From the NCBI GenBank assembly GCA_003216355.1, contig QCIX01000001.1, forward strand, positions 1 to 64,000: a stretch of DNA of 64,000 bases. Reading direction: 5' to 3'. The notes beneath the pieces are model-generated. The model saw only the letters and a program-made list of their open reading frames with translations. It was not told where the DNA came from and did no database searches. This DNA is from Prochlorococcus sp. AG-402-N23. Lineage in GTDB: Bacteria > Cyanobacteriota > Cyanobacteriia > PCC-6307 > Cyanobiaceae. Made by a program: the position numbers and the translations under genes. Of the stretch, positions 52,643-60,949 are shown one piece after another. Within the stretch, counting starts at the first letter, position 1; each line of letters starts with the position of its first letter.

Positions 52643-53845
52643 TTGTTTAAAATTTTAATATTAAGTAATGGGCATGGAGAAGATCTATCTGGCAGTCTAA
52701 TAGCTAAGCAATTCGTAAAAAATGGTTATTCTGTTCATGCTTTGCCAATTGTTGGTATGGGAAACCATTACGAAAAAGAAAAAATTAAGATTATCGGTAA
52801 AACTAAAGAATTTAGTACTGGAGGAATTGGCTATAATTCTTTTAAGGGAAGAATTACTGAAATTTTAGGAGGAGAGATATTTTATCTTCTAAAAAGATTA
52901 TATTTAACTTTTAAAATAAAAAAAAAATATGATTATTTTTTTGTAGTTGGAGATATTGTGCCAGTTTTTTTTGCATGGGTTTGTAAGAAAGATTTTTTTA
53001 CATATCTAGTTGCTTATTCTAGTCATTATGAAGGGAAGTTAAAATTACCATGGCCTTCTAAATTTTTCTTGGTCTCACAAAAAGCAAAAAAAATATATAC
53101 CAGAGATTCTCTTACAGCTAATGATTTAACTTTGCAATTAAAAAAGAAAGTATCTTTTTTAGGCAACCCATTTATGGATAAGTTTTTTCCTAAAAACAAA
53201 GAATTAAAGAAAGATGAATTTAGTATAGGATTATTTCCAGGAAGTAGATTTCCTGAAACTTTAGATAATTTTGTTTTGATTTTAGAGGTATTAGAGGCAT
53301 TGTCAGATTTAAGATATTTTCAAAAAATTAAGTTTAATTTTGCAATAGTTAATGCTTTATCCTCATTAAAAATAAAGGAGATATTTCAAAAAAGAGGATG
53401 GTTAAAACTAGAAAAAATAAAAGATAATAATCTCTTGAAATTTCAATATAAATTTTTAGAAGTGAATATATATTGGAATAATTTTGACAAAATATTATTG
53501 AAAAGTAATTGCTGTATTAGCATGGCAGGAACAGCAGCAGAGCAAGCGATTGGATTAGGAAAACCGGTTATTCAGATTGAAGGTAAAGGTCCACAATTTA
53601 CAAAAACTTTTGCAGAAGCGCAAAGACGTTTGCTTGGAAAATATGTTTTTTGTGCCATTAATTATAAAGATAAGAATGATCAAATCAAGCAGACAACAAA
53701 ATTGATTATAAAAATAATATATCTTATACAGCTAAATAAGAAGTTTATGATCTCATGTAATGAAAATGCCAAAAAAAGACTTGGTGAAAACAAAGCTTGT
53801 CTTAAAATGGTTGATGATATGAATATTGTTATAAAAAATGACTAA
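52643..53845 (+). CDS. Lipid-A-disaccharide-synthase-related protein
   Basis: A 400-residue glycosyltransferase-like protein. It opens FKILILSNGHGEDLSGSLIAK and carries ALPIVGMGNHYE, SVSFLGNPFMDK-like VSFLGNPFMDKFFP, LFPGSRFPETLDN, and a donor-side SMAGTAAEQAIGLGKPVIQIEGKGPQ split as SMAGTAAEQAIGLGKPV and IQIEGKGPQ. This matches the LpxB-related family conserved in cyanobacteria, whose substrate is unknown. The start is TTG at 52643, one base after the TPR stop codon, so translation is probably coupled. Its 3' end overlaps the next gene by 8 bp. Confidence 0.85.
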   Translation: MFKILILSNGHGEDLSGSLIAKQFVKNGYSVHALPIVGMGNHYEKEKIKIIGKTKEFSTGGIGYNSFKGRITEILGGEIFYLLKRLYLTFKIKKKYDYFFVVGDIVPVFFAWVCKKDFFTYLVAYSSHYEGKLKLPWPSKFFLVSQKAKKIYTRDSLTANDLTLQLKKKVSFLGNPFMDKFFPKNKELKKDEFSIGLFPGSRFPETLDNFVLILEVLEALSDLRYFQKIKFNFAIVNALSSLKIKEIFQKRGWLKLEKIKDNNLLKFQYKFLEVNIYWNNFDKILLKSNCCISMAGTAAEQAIGLGKPVIQIEGKGPQFTKTFAEAQRRLLGKYVFCAINYKDKNDQIKQTTKLIIKIIYLIQLNKKFMISCNENAKKRLGENKACLKMVDDMNIVIKND

Positions 53846-54107
53846 GGAGAATAATCAAAATAAGTTAAAACAAATTATCGATAATTTGTTATTAATAAAT
53901 TTATTTACAGTCATTTTTTGTGCAATATTTTTTATTTTTGCAATCATCATGCAATTTAATGGAATATTTATTTTTATTAATTTTATTCAGATAGTTTGGA
54001 ATCCTCTTGTAGTTCCATTGATAACAATTCTTATTATTGGTGCTTTAGTAAACGGTATTAATTCTTGGTGGAGGCGTAAATTGCTTTCTCAAGAAGAGGA
54101 TATTTAA
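53838..54107 (+). CDS. Small two-span membrane protein
   Basis: An 89-residue protein with two strong hydrophobic segments (about residues 17-41 and 51-71) and a basic-acidic tail RRKLLSQEEDI. I do not recognise a family. It overlaps the upstream LpxB-related gene by 8 bp and the convergent epimerase gene by 50 bp at the 3' end. The long overlap means its last 16 codons are constrained by the other gene. Coding is supported by hydrophobic pattern and close coupling. Confidence 0.65.
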   Translation: MTKENNQNKLKQIIDNLLLINLFTVIFCAIFFIFAIIMQFNGIFIFINFIQIVWNPLVVPLITILIIGALVNGINSWWRRKLLSQEEDI

Positions 54108-54984
54108 AAGTATAATTTTTGAGTTTACTGCTAATTACTTTTTGTCCTTCTAATACAACTTTTGCTCCATCTCCTAACAATATTTTTAAAACCGCTCCAG
54201 GCACTGGAAGTAAATTAGGTCTATTAAGACATTTGCCTAAAGTCTGAGAAAAGTCTCTCATTAATACTGGATTTGGTGCAACAGCATTAAATACTCCCGA
54301 ATATTTTTTATCAACTAATGCTTGAGTAATTAATGCACATAAATCAGTTCTATGAATCCAACTCATCCATTGCTTACCATCTCCAATTGGTCCACCTAAT
54401 CCAACTTTAAATATAGGGAGCATTTTTCCTAATGCTCCTCCATCTGCCTCTAAAACAATTCCAATTCTAAAAACAACTAACCTTGAGAAAAATGGTTTTT
54501 CAGCAGCGACCGCTTCCCATTTTTTGCAAAGATTAGCTAAAAAGTCTTTTCCTCCAATACTATTTTCAGTGAATTCACCAGACAAACTTGTACCGTAATA
54601 ACCTATTGCTGATCCATTTATAATGACTTTTGGGTTTATTTTTAAATTTTTAAGGGTCTTCATCATAAATTTCGTGGTGTTAATACGACTATTTTCAATC
54701 TCCTGTTTTTGTTCAGAAGTCCATTTTTTTTCTGCTATGGGTTCTCCCATCAAGTTAATAATTCCATCTGTCTCTCTTAAAATATTTAGAAGATTTTCGT
54801 TAATCCAGTTTATTTCTTTTGATAAATCTATTTGAAAAAACTTAAACTTATTAAAATCTAAATCAACATTTAATTTACTAATAGGTTTTCTACTTACAAT
54901 GTATATTTCGTGATTTTCATTGAGTAGTGTTGGTACTAATTCTTTACCAACAAATCCAGTGCAGCCAAGTAGTAAAAGACGCAT
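54058..54984 (-). CDS. TIGR01777-type NAD-dependent epimerase/dehydratase
   Basis: I start at ATG 54984, where MRLLLLGCTGFVGKELV gives a proper Rossmann GxxGxxG; an ORF opening at 55152 adds 56 residues of unlikely sequence that overlap ndhO. The 308-residue protein has IYIVSRKP, IINLMGEPIAEKKW, NGSAIGYYG, GIVLEADGGALGKML, and the DUF1731 C-terminus LLPVPGAVLKILLGDGAKVV. This family includes the SulA/YfcH proteins, of unknown substrate. Its 3' end overlaps the small membrane gene by 50 bp. Confidence 0.9.
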   Translation of the reverse strand: MRLLLLGCTGFVGKELVPTLLNENHEIYIVSRKPISKLNVDLDFNKFKFFQIDLSKEINWINENLLNILRETDGIINLMGEPIAEKKWTSEQKQEIENSRINTTKFMMKTLKNLKINPKVIINGSAIGYYGTSLSGEFTENSIGGKDFLANLCKKWEAVAAEKPFFSRLVVFRIGIVLEADGGALGKMLPIFKVGLGGPIGDGKQWMSWIHRTDLCALITQALVDKKYSGVFNAVAPNPVLMRDFSQTLGKCLNRPNLLPVPGAVLKILLGDGAKVVLEGQKVISSKLKNYTFKYPLLEKAIYASTKN

Positions 54985-55120
54985 ATCATATAAATGTTTA
55001 TCATTTAAGACTATTAAATTTTTTAGACGTTTGTAATTATTATTCTGGTATAAATTTTTTTCAATATTTTTCAAACAAGTTTTTGTATAATAAATTTCAA
55101 ATAACTTCCTTGAATTTATT

Positions 55121-55357
55121 ATGACAGATTCTATTCCAAAGACACCTCTCAAGAAAGGAAGCTTAGTTTTTGTTGATAGAGAAAATTATATAAAAAGTAT
55201 CGAAGCTCTAGCCAGTGATAATGATCTACCTAATTATGTCTTTGAAGGTCCTGGAGAGATTCTTTCACTCAAAGACGAATATGCTCAGGTTCGATGGCGC
55301 AGACCTGTTCCAGATGTTTGGTTGAAATTAGAACAACTTAAAGAATATACTCAATAA
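55121..55357 (+). CDS. ndhO: NDH-1 complex subunit O
   Basis: A 78-residue cyanobacteria-and-plastid-specific subunit of the NADH dehydrogenase-like complex in the thylakoid membrane, used in cyclic electron flow and respiration. The SH3-like core includes KKGSLVFVDRENY, YVFEGPGEIL and YAQVRWRRPVPDVWLKLEQL, which is the recognised NdhO signature. ATG start; 136 bp separate it from the divergent epimerase start. It is convergent with the DnaJ gene (11 bp between stops). Confidence 0.95.
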   Translation: MTDSIPKTPLKKGSLVFVDRENYIKSIEALASDNDLPNYVFEGPGEILSLKDEYAQVRWRRPVPDVWLKLEQLKEYTQ

Positions 55358-55368
55358 AATTTTTATAT

Positions 55369-56046
55369 CTAAAAGTTTTTATTTTTTTTCTCTGTAGACA
55401 TCTTTGATTGGATTACTTTTGCTTCTTTGATCATTTCTTTGCCATCAAATAAGTAATTATCTACGTATCCTTGTGTATATCTATCAAATTCTGATAGCGC
55501 ATCTTTAACTTGTGAAAAACAATGATAAAGATCTAAGCCTAAAGCTGAAATAGACTTTGGAACTTTTTTTTTGTTATAAATTTTTTCAACTTTTTCTATT
55601 TTCTTTTGTGAAAGAATTATGTAACTGCAAAAATTTTCCATTAGTTGGTCATCATATGGATCCGCAGATAGTTCTTTTATTTCGTTATTCAAAGGTTTAA
55701 TTATTTGACTTATTAATCTATTGATCGGAGTGTAAATTTCTTTAATCCACGTTTCAACTTCTTTGTCTTTAATTGAAGAATTATATTTTTTTGAATTAAA
55801 TTTCTCTTCCCAATTTACATTTAATGAATCAAATGATGAACCGGAAGAGAAAAAACTGCTATCATAATCTTTTTTTTTGATAGGGTCATTCAGAGTTTCC
55901 CAGGCATTTTGTATTGCAAGAAATCTTTCTTTCTTGCCGCCTGCATCAGGATGATGTTGCTTAACTAAAGAGCGATATGAAGATTTAATTTCACTTCTGG
56001 TTGCATTTTTTTTGAGACCTAATTCTTCATATAAATTTTTTTTCAT
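55369..56046 (-). CDS. DnaJ-domain protein
   Basis: A 225-residue protein. The J-domain occupies residues about 4-60 with the catalytic HPD at 32-34 (QHHPDAGGKKERF), enough to stimulate an Hsp70 ATPase. There is no Gly/Phe region, zinc finger or classic C-terminal substrate domain; the remaining 165 residues are helical, Lys-rich and specific to this group (DLYHCFSQVKDALSEFDRY). It lies 16 bp downstream of cysK on the same strand. Confidence 0.88.
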   Translation of the reverse strand: MKKNLYEELGLKKNATRSEIKSSYRSLVKQHHPDAGGKKERFLAIQNAWETLNDPIKKKDYDSSFFSSGSSFDSLNVNWEEKFNSKKYNSSIKDKEVETWIKEIYTPINRLISQIIKPLNNEIKELSADPYDDQLMENFCSYIILSQKKIEKVEKIYNKKKVPKSISALGLDLYHCFSQVKDALSEFDRYTQGYVDNYLFDGKEMIKEAKVIQSKMSTEKKNKNF

Positions 56047-56062
56047 TTTTATAAATTATCCA

Positions 56063-57031
56063 TTAAAGATAACCATCTTTTCTAGCTTGAATTGAGGTAT
56101 TCGATTCAAACATTGCTGTTGATAAATATCTTTCTCCGAAACTTGGAAGAATTACTATCAATCTTTTATTCATTAATTCTTTTCTTTTACCGATTTTTAT
56201 AGTTGCTGCTACAGCTGCACCGCTGCTGATGCCAGATAAAAGCCCTTCCAATCGAGCTAATAAACGGCCATAATAAAATGCTTCATCGTCATCTATTTTT
56301 ATAATTTCATCAATTAATTTAGTATTAAGTACTTTAGGTAAGAAACCTGCTCCTATTCCTTGAATCGAATGAGAACCTGCTTTTTCTCCGGAAATCACAG
56401 CACTTTTTTTGGGCTCTACGGCATAAATTTTGCAATTTGGATTTACTTTTTTCAAAAAACGTGCACAACCAGTAATTGTTCCTCCTGTGCCTACTCCTGT
56501 AACTAGTCCATCTAAATTGTAATTTGATTGGGACCATATTTCTTGAGCCGTTGTTCTTTCATGAATATCTGGATTAGCAAAGTTTTCAAACTGATTAAAT
56601 TGATAGCAATTTGCAATGGTTGAAGACAACTCATTAGCTAAATCTAAAGCTCCTTTCATTCCGTCTTTCCCCGGTGTTAGCTGTAATTCAGCTCCATATG
56701 CTCTCAACATTGCCCTTCTCTCAATACTCATCGTATCTGGCATAGTTAATATCAATTTATAGCCTTTTGCTGCGGCAACCATTGCTAATGCGATGCCAGT
56801 ATTCCCACTAGTTGCTTCAATTAAAGTTGTTTTATCTGGTGTTATCAATCCTTCTTCTTCAGCTTTACATAGCATTGAATAAGCGATCCGATCCTTAACG
56901 GACGCTGATGGATTGAAACTTTCTAGTTTGGCTATTATTTCTGGATAACAATCAAAATACTTTCTGATTCGATTTAATTTAACTAATGGGGTATTTCCAA
57001 CTAGAGAAGTTATATCATTTGCTATTTCCAT
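56063..57031 (-). CDS. cysK: Cysteine synthase (O-acetylserine sulfhydrylase)
   Basis: Makes cysteine from O-acetylserine and sulfide with PLP. The 322 residues contain the PLP lysine Lys46 in NPSASVKDRIA, the substrate loop EATSGNTGIALAMVAA, GVGTGGTITGCARFLK for the cofactor phosphate, and the C-terminal GISSGAAVAA. It completes the sulfur path begun by cysH at 21382 and supplies cysteine for SufS. DnaJ follows 16 bp downstream. The 146-bp divergent gap to the UPF0367 gene is AT-rich and holds both promoters. Confidence 0.95.
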   Translation of the reverse strand: MEIANDITSLVGNTPLVKLNRIRKYFDCYPEIIAKLESFNPSASVKDRIAYSMLCKAEEEGLITPDKTTLIEATSGNTGIALAMVAAAKGYKLILTMPDTMSIERRAMLRAYGAELQLTPGKDGMKGALDLANELSSTIANCYQFNQFENFANPDIHERTTAQEIWSQSNYNLDGLVTGVGTGGTITGCARFLKKVNPNCKIYAVEPKKSAVISGEKAGSHSIQGIGAGFLPKVLNTKLIDEIIKIDDDEAFYYGRLLARLEGLLSGISSGAAVAATIKIGKRKELMNKRLIVILPSFGERYLSTAMFESNTSIQARKDGYL

Positions 57032-57177
57032 GAAATTATTTTTTAAAATGCAAAATAAAATCTCCTATATCTATAATAATTGTATTTAAAGATTTTTTAT
57101 ATAATTTTCTCAAAAGAATTTAATTTAAATAACTTCCTGCGGAAAAATATTTAGTAGTATAAGAGGTAGTTTTTATT

Positions 57178-57456
57178 ATGATTATGTATTCGTTGGAACT
57201 AAGTCTGAGATATTCACCTTTTCCACTTTCAATTCAGAAGAAAGAATTTAATGATGCTAAACGAATTTATGATGAAATAAAAAGTTCTATGAATGAAACT
57301 ATAGAATCCTCAAACTTGATCGAATTAAGGTGTGACAAAGTGCAAGATAAATTAATTGCTGTAAGAGCTAAAGAAATCATTTCTGTTCAGATATATGAAA
57401 AATCGTCAGTAGCAGGAGGAGCTAAAAGACCAGGATTTTCTCTCAACATAGATTGA
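57178..57456 (+). CDS. UPF0367 family protein
   Basis: A 92-residue protein matching cyanobacterial UPF0367: MYSLELSLRYSPFPLSIQKK at the start, AVRAKEIISVQIYEKSS in the middle and GGAKRPGFSLNID at the end. Function unknown. The ATG at 57178 is 11 nt from GAGG; the ATG at 57184, which gives the family-like MYSLEL start, is 17 nt away, so I kept the first but the choice is open. The ATPase gene follows at once, suggesting cotranscription. Confidence 0.85.
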   Translation: MIMYSLELSLRYSPFPLSIQKKEFNDAKRIYDEIKSSMNETIESSNLIELRCDKVQDKLIAVRAKEIISVQIYEKSSVAGGAKRPGFSLNID

Positions 57457-57464
57457 TAGAATTA

Positions 57465-58139
57465 ATGCGAGATTACCTTGAAAATGAAATACCTCATGTC
57501 AAATTCAAAGATGTTTCTTTTTCGTATCCTGGAAAAAAAGGAAATTTAATTTTTAAATGTAACTTCTCAATAAAAAAACCAGGATTTTGGATGGTCGTAG
57601 GTAGAAACGGGAGCGGAAAAAGTACTCTTTTAAAATTAATTAATGGAATAATCAAACCCAAAAATGGTTTCATTGACTCTAAAGCAAATATTGGCATGGT
57701 CTTTCAAAACCCTGATCATCAAATATTGATGCCTAATTGCAGGAGTGAACTTCTGATAAATATTAATGAAAATATAAGTCAAAATGAAATTAATAAAAAA
57801 ATTGAATATGTGCTTGATCAGGTAGGAATGACTGGTTTTGAAAAAAGGCCAGTTCATACCTTGAGCGGTGGACAAAAACAACGCTTAACTATTGCATGCG
57901 CTCTGATTAGTAATAGAAATTTTATTCTTTTAGATGAGCCTACAGCGTTACTTGATCAAACCAGCCAATTAAAAGTTTTACAAACTATTAAAAATCTTAC
58001 AAGTGACCATAAAAAACCTTTATCAGCTTTATGGATTACTCATCGTTATGAAGAATTAACTTATGCTGATGCAGTAGCGGAGTTGAAAAATGGTTTTTTA
58101 TCTGGTTGGCAAGAACCATCAAAATTTCAATATAATTAA
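57465..58139 (+). CDS. CbiO/EcfA-like ABC ATPase
   Basis: A 224-residue ATP-binding subunit. Walker A is GRNGSGKSTLLK near residue 47, the Q-loop region is GMVFQNPDHQI, the signature is LSGGQKQRLTIA, and Walker B is FILLDEPTALLDQ. The QNPDHQ and DEPTALLD forms are typical of energy-coupling-factor (cobalt, vitamin) transporters, but no transmembrane partner lies next to it. I start at ATG 57465; an in-frame TTG at 57453 would overlap the UPF0367 stop. It ends 49 bp before tRNA-Asn. Confidence 0.88.
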   Translation: MRDYLENEIPHVKFKDVSFSYPGKKGNLIFKCNFSIKKPGFWMVVGRNGSGKSTLLKLINGIIKPKNGFIDSKANIGMVFQNPDHQILMPNCRSELLININENISQNEINKKIEYVLDQVGMTGFEKRPVHTLSGGQKQRLTIACALISNRNFILLDEPTALLDQTSQLKVLQTIKNLTSDHKKPLSALWITHRYEELTYADAVAELKNGFLSGWQEPSKFQYN

Positions 58140-58188
58140 CTCTTGTACTTGTCATAAGGTACTTTAAAGAGCTAAATTCATTCTATAT

Positions 58189-58260
<72 letters not shown>

Positions 58261-58285
58261 TTCAATTTCAAAATTTAATTTTCAG

Positions 58286-58310
58286 GAGACTTCAATAGAG
58301 GTCTTTTTTT
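58286..58310 (+). terminator. Rho-independent terminator after tRNA-Asn, inside the element
   Basis: A hairpin with stem GAGACTT (58286-58292) and AGGTCTT (58299-58305), including two G-U pairs, and a 6-base loop CAATAG, runs directly into a T tract ending at 58310. It lies just inside the left element end, so the element appears to provide the terminator for the tRNA gene it interrupted. Confidence 0.65.
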
Positions 58311-58324
58311 ATTGATTTGAAAGT

Positions 58325-58392
58325 TTGTGGTGGGGAAATGGTGGGGAAGATATAGTCTCGTGGTGGGGAAGATATAGTCTCGTGGCGGGGAA
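58325..58392 (+). repeat. Left phased repeat array, four TGGTGGGGAA copies
   Basis: Copies start at 58328, 58339, 58361 and 58383 (the last is TGGCGGGGAA), so the spacings are 11, 22 and 22 bp. 58339-58360 and 58361-58382 are an exact 22-bp tandem repeat. The first 24 bp (58325-58348) are identical to 60949-60972 at the right end. All copies have the same orientation and lie within about 65-130 bp of the left attachment repeat, as arm-type recombinase or excisionase sites would. Confidence 0.8.
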
Positions 58393-58513
58393 ATATATTG
58401 AAAGTTTTATCTAAATTCTCAAAAATTTGTTAATCAAATGTACTTCTATATTTTTTTTTGAATATGGTAGTAAAACATATTTATATTTTTTTTATAAAAA
58501 GGAATTTTCCTGG

Positions 58514-59176
58514 ATGACCTTCTTAAGAAAAAAATGGATTTTATTAGCATTTCTGAGTTTTTTACAACCTGTTGATGTATACGCGGGAATTGAAAATGAT
58601 TATAAAAGGCAGCAAATAGGTGGCGGGTGTAGTTATGATAATGCTCAATTTTATAGTGAATTTTCAAAATATTGCGTAATTGATGGATATTGGACTGAAT
58701 ATTCTAATAGTTTTAAAAGTGTACGCTCTACTGGGGTTTTAAATAGACATACAGAAGGTCTGGGATCTATAAAAAAAGTAAAAATAGAGGGCAAAAAGTT
58801 GGTTGAATATAGTTGTAAAGGAACTCTTTATTATGGTTGTAAAAGTCTTGTTAAAAAAAAGATCCTTGGGTGGAAAAGAAATTTAACTAAAGCGTATTCA
58901 TTTAATTCTACAAGTAATGGTTCTTTTAACTCTCTAATGCTTAGCGGAATAGCACAATTTAGATCTGGTAATAAGATCAAAGCAATTAAGTATTTTTCAG
59001 ACGCCATCGCAATTGATCCTGAAAATGCTGATGCCTATGCTTGGCGCGGTGAATCAAGAATGAGTGTTTCAAGGAGTAATAATGGTTGTGATGATATTGA
59101 ATTGGCAATATCAATTAACCCAAACCACTCTGGACCAAGGTATTACCATAGAATATGCAATCATAAACATTATTAA
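58514..59176 (+). CDS. Secreted TPR-repeat protein (island cargo)
   Basis: I start at ATG 58514, giving a signal peptide (MTFLRKKWILLAFLSFLQPV, then DVYAG); an earlier TTG at 58427 would add a doubtful hydrophobic peptide. The 220-residue protein has a cysteine-containing middle domain (GGCSYDNAQF, YSCKGTLYYGCKSL) and, from about residue 137, TPR-like repeats (GIAQFRSGNKIKAIKYFSDAI; short form AIAIDPENADAYAWRGESR). Lys, Ser and Tyr are frequent and composition is AT-driven. Exported TPR proteins often mediate protein contacts at the envelope. First gene of the element. Confidence 0.75.
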   Translation: MTFLRKKWILLAFLSFLQPVDVYAGIENDYKRQQIGGGCSYDNAQFYSEFSKYCVIDGYWTEYSNSFKSVRSTGVLNRHTEGLGSIKKVKIEGKKLVEYSCKGTLYYGCKSLVKKKILGWKRNLTKAYSFNSTSNGSFNSLMLSGIAQFRSGNKIKAIKYFSDAIAIDPENADAYAWRGESRMSVSRSNNGCDDIELAISINPNHSGPRYYHRICNHKHY

Positions 59177-59312
59177 AGATTGGATTGGACTAAATTTAAA
59201 CATATAAAAAATAATCTGAGTTAAGTTTTAATTGATTTCAGCGTAGTAGGGTTAATGATTTATATTTAATTCCAGATAGGTTGGACTATTAAGTTATAAA
59301 AGAAGACAGATT

Positions 59313-59729
59313 ATGAATCAAGCAATTAAAAAATTTATAAGAGATTATTTGAGATTGTTGTTTATTTGTGGGACTCCTTGGTTTTCTGAGTTTTTACCAA
59401 GAGTTGAATTTGGTGCAGAAGGATTTTTGTTATTTGGTGCTTTATTTATTGTGTTTTCACTATTTGTTCTAAATTGGTCTATCAAACTTGTGAGAATATT
59501 TGGAAAAGAAAGTATAAATTCATTATTTTATGCAGTCCCATTAAGTGCTTTCTATATGCCTTATGTAATGTTTATCATTTCAGTAGGTTCTGAGATGTCC
59601 AATTATGGTTATTACTTTATAAAAGAAGACTTTAGTGAATTCTTCTATAGAGCAAATATTAGTGGTCTTTATTACCTAATAATATTTTTTATAATAATGT
59701 TTACTTTGTATTACAAATTAAGAGACTAA
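59313..59729 (+). CDS. Island membrane protein, paralogue A
   Basis: A 138-residue protein with about four hydrophobic segments (around residues 12-27, 37-60, 73-92 and 115-133) and the internal motif FIVFSLFVLNWSIKLVRIFGKE. It opens MNQAIKKFIRDYLRLLF and ends MFTLYYKLRD. I do not recognise the family. The next gene is a clear paralogue with about half the residues identical and the same ends. The 10-15 bases before both starts (AAGAAGA-AGATT) also match, which implies tandem duplication including the leader. Confidence 0.7.
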   Translation: MNQAIKKFIRDYLRLLFICGTPWFSEFLPRVEFGAEGFLLFGALFIVFSLFVLNWSIKLVRIFGKESINSLFYAVPLSAFYMPYVMFIISVGSEMSNYGYYFIKEDFSEFFYRANISGLYYLIIFFIIMFTLYYKLRD

Positions 59730-59777
59730 TATTTACTCTATAGAACTATTAATTAAAAATCACTAAGAAGAAAGATT

Positions 59778-60188
59778 ATGAATCAAGAAATTAAAAAATT
59801 AGTGAGTGATTATTTGAGATTGTTATTTATTTTCAGCGTCCCTTGGTATTTTGAATTTCTACCACGAACTGATATTGATAATAGTCTTTTATTATTAATT
59901 TTTTTATTTATTGTGTTTTCACTATTTGTTCTCAATTTGTCTATAAAATTGGTAAAAGTTCTTGGGAAAGAAAATATATATTCAATCTTTTATGCAGTAC
60001 CATTAAGTCTTATTTGTATTCCTTATTTTGGTTTTATTGTTCAAGTTGGTTATGATTTTTCTCGATTTAATTATGAATATATAAAAAATTTTAGTGATTT
60101 CTTGAATGATGCACAAGACTCCCGTCTAAATTATCTGATAATACTTAATGCAACAATGTTTACTTCCTATTACAAATTAAGAGACTAG
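59778..60188 (+). CDS. Island membrane protein, paralogue B
   Basis: A 136-residue protein, the tandem partner of the gene at 59313: it opens MNQEIKKLVSDYLRLLF, shares FIVFSLFVLN-SIKLV in the middle and FYAVPLS, and ends MFTSYYKLRD. The central loop (RFNYEYIKNFSDF) is the most divergent part. Its stop is 3 bp from the convergent DUF805 gene. A two-component membrane complex or simple copy-number increase are both possible. Confidence 0.7.
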   Translation: MNQEIKKLVSDYLRLLFIFSVPWYFEFLPRTDIDNSLLLLIFLFIVFSLFVLNLSIKLVKVLGKENIYSIFYAVPLSLICIPYFGFIVQVGYDFSRFNYEYIKNFSDFLNDAQDSRLNYLIILNATMFTSYYKLRD

Positions 60189-60191
60189 TAT

Positions 60192-60566
60192 TTACTTTCT
60201 TGAAATTCTTAAAGGAATAAAATATATAATCAAACAACCAAATGGATTAATTATATTTAAGAAAGTCCAATACCATTTTGCTCCAGCAGACCTTAAACAT
60301 CTGACCGTAAAAGGAATTTGCGCAATGATACTTCCCCATAGATAAAACACATAAAATATTGCTAACAATTGATAGATAACGGCAATTACTTCAGAGAGAA
60401 TGCTAATTTCCATAGTTGAATATTGGATATTAAGCAGAATTTTTTTGAAAAGAGATAAGACGATAATGATTAGATAATGTAATAAATAATATTCTAAAAA
60501 TTCTCTTCTGGATGACTTTCCTTTATATTTAAAACCCTGACTCCAAACTGTTTTAAGTAAATTCAA
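60192..60566 (-). CDS. DUF805 family membrane protein (island)
   Basis: A 124-residue inner-membrane protein. The N-terminal GFKYKGKSSRREFLEYYL corresponds to the DUF805 start (Y-x-G-R-x-S-R-x-E-F), and the second half has VRCLRSAGAKWYWTFLNII, where many members read RRLHD-x-GRSGWW. Three or four spans. The family is common near prophages and toxin-like loci but has no assigned role. The start is TTG at 60566, since a stop lies in frame upstream without an ATG between them. Confidence 0.75.
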   Translation of the reverse strand: MNLLKTVWSQGFKYKGKSSRREFLEYYLLHYLIIIVLSLFKKILLNIQYSTMEISILSEVIAVIYQLLAIFYVFYLWGSIIAQIPFTVRCLRSAGAKWYWTFLNIINPFGCLIIYFIPLRISRK

Positions 60567-60751
60567 ATATTTTATTAAATTGGAGTTATATGTTTGTTTA
60601 TGATCTCATTAATCAGTTGGTTCAGGCAATTCTTTTGTAAAAAGATATTTCTTTACAACATTAACTATTAAGAAATATTTTTCAGAAATTATTTTTCTTT
60701 CCTTTATTTGCGAAGTCTTTAAAATCGCATCAGATAGTATTCTCTAAGAAA

Positions 60752-60949
60752 TTAACCTTTCGAATTACTTCTGCGGTTATCAATCCATTCTTGTATTTGA
60801 TATTTCATAAAAACCATTCTTCCTGGTGATATTTTTCTTTTAGGAGGAAATTCTCCTCTTTTGATTAGGCGATTAATTGTTGATACTGAAATTCCAAGAA
60901 GTTCTGATACTTCTTTGATGGTTATAAAAGGACGATTTTCTTTATTCAT
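60752..60949 (-). CDS. AlpA/excisionase-like helix-turn-helix protein
   Basis: A 65-residue DNA-binding protein. Residues 10-33 (TIKEVSELLGISVSTINRLI, then KRGEFP) form a MerR/AlpA-type helix-turn-helix, and PPKRKISPGRMVFMKYQIQEW is the wing region typical of AlpA and recombination directionality factors. Such proteins steer integrases towards excision and regulate element genes. Its ATG coincides with the start of the right phased repeat (60949), so those repeats lie exactly where its own operator would be. The 185 bp downstream to the DUF805 gene contains no gene. Confidence 0.88.
   Translation of the reverse strand: MNKENRPFITIKEVSELLGISVSTINRLIKRGEFPPKRKISPGRMVFMKYQIQEWIDNRRSNSKG

Noticed and set aside
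54985-55152. Upstream extension of the epimerase gene
   Set aside because: The added 56 residues overlap ndhO and precede the normal Rossmann start; the family begins at 54984.
58325-58392. Phased G-rich repeats as a CRISPR array
   Set aside because: Units are 10-22 bp without unique spacers of constant length, there are no cas genes, and the same block recurs at the other end of the element.
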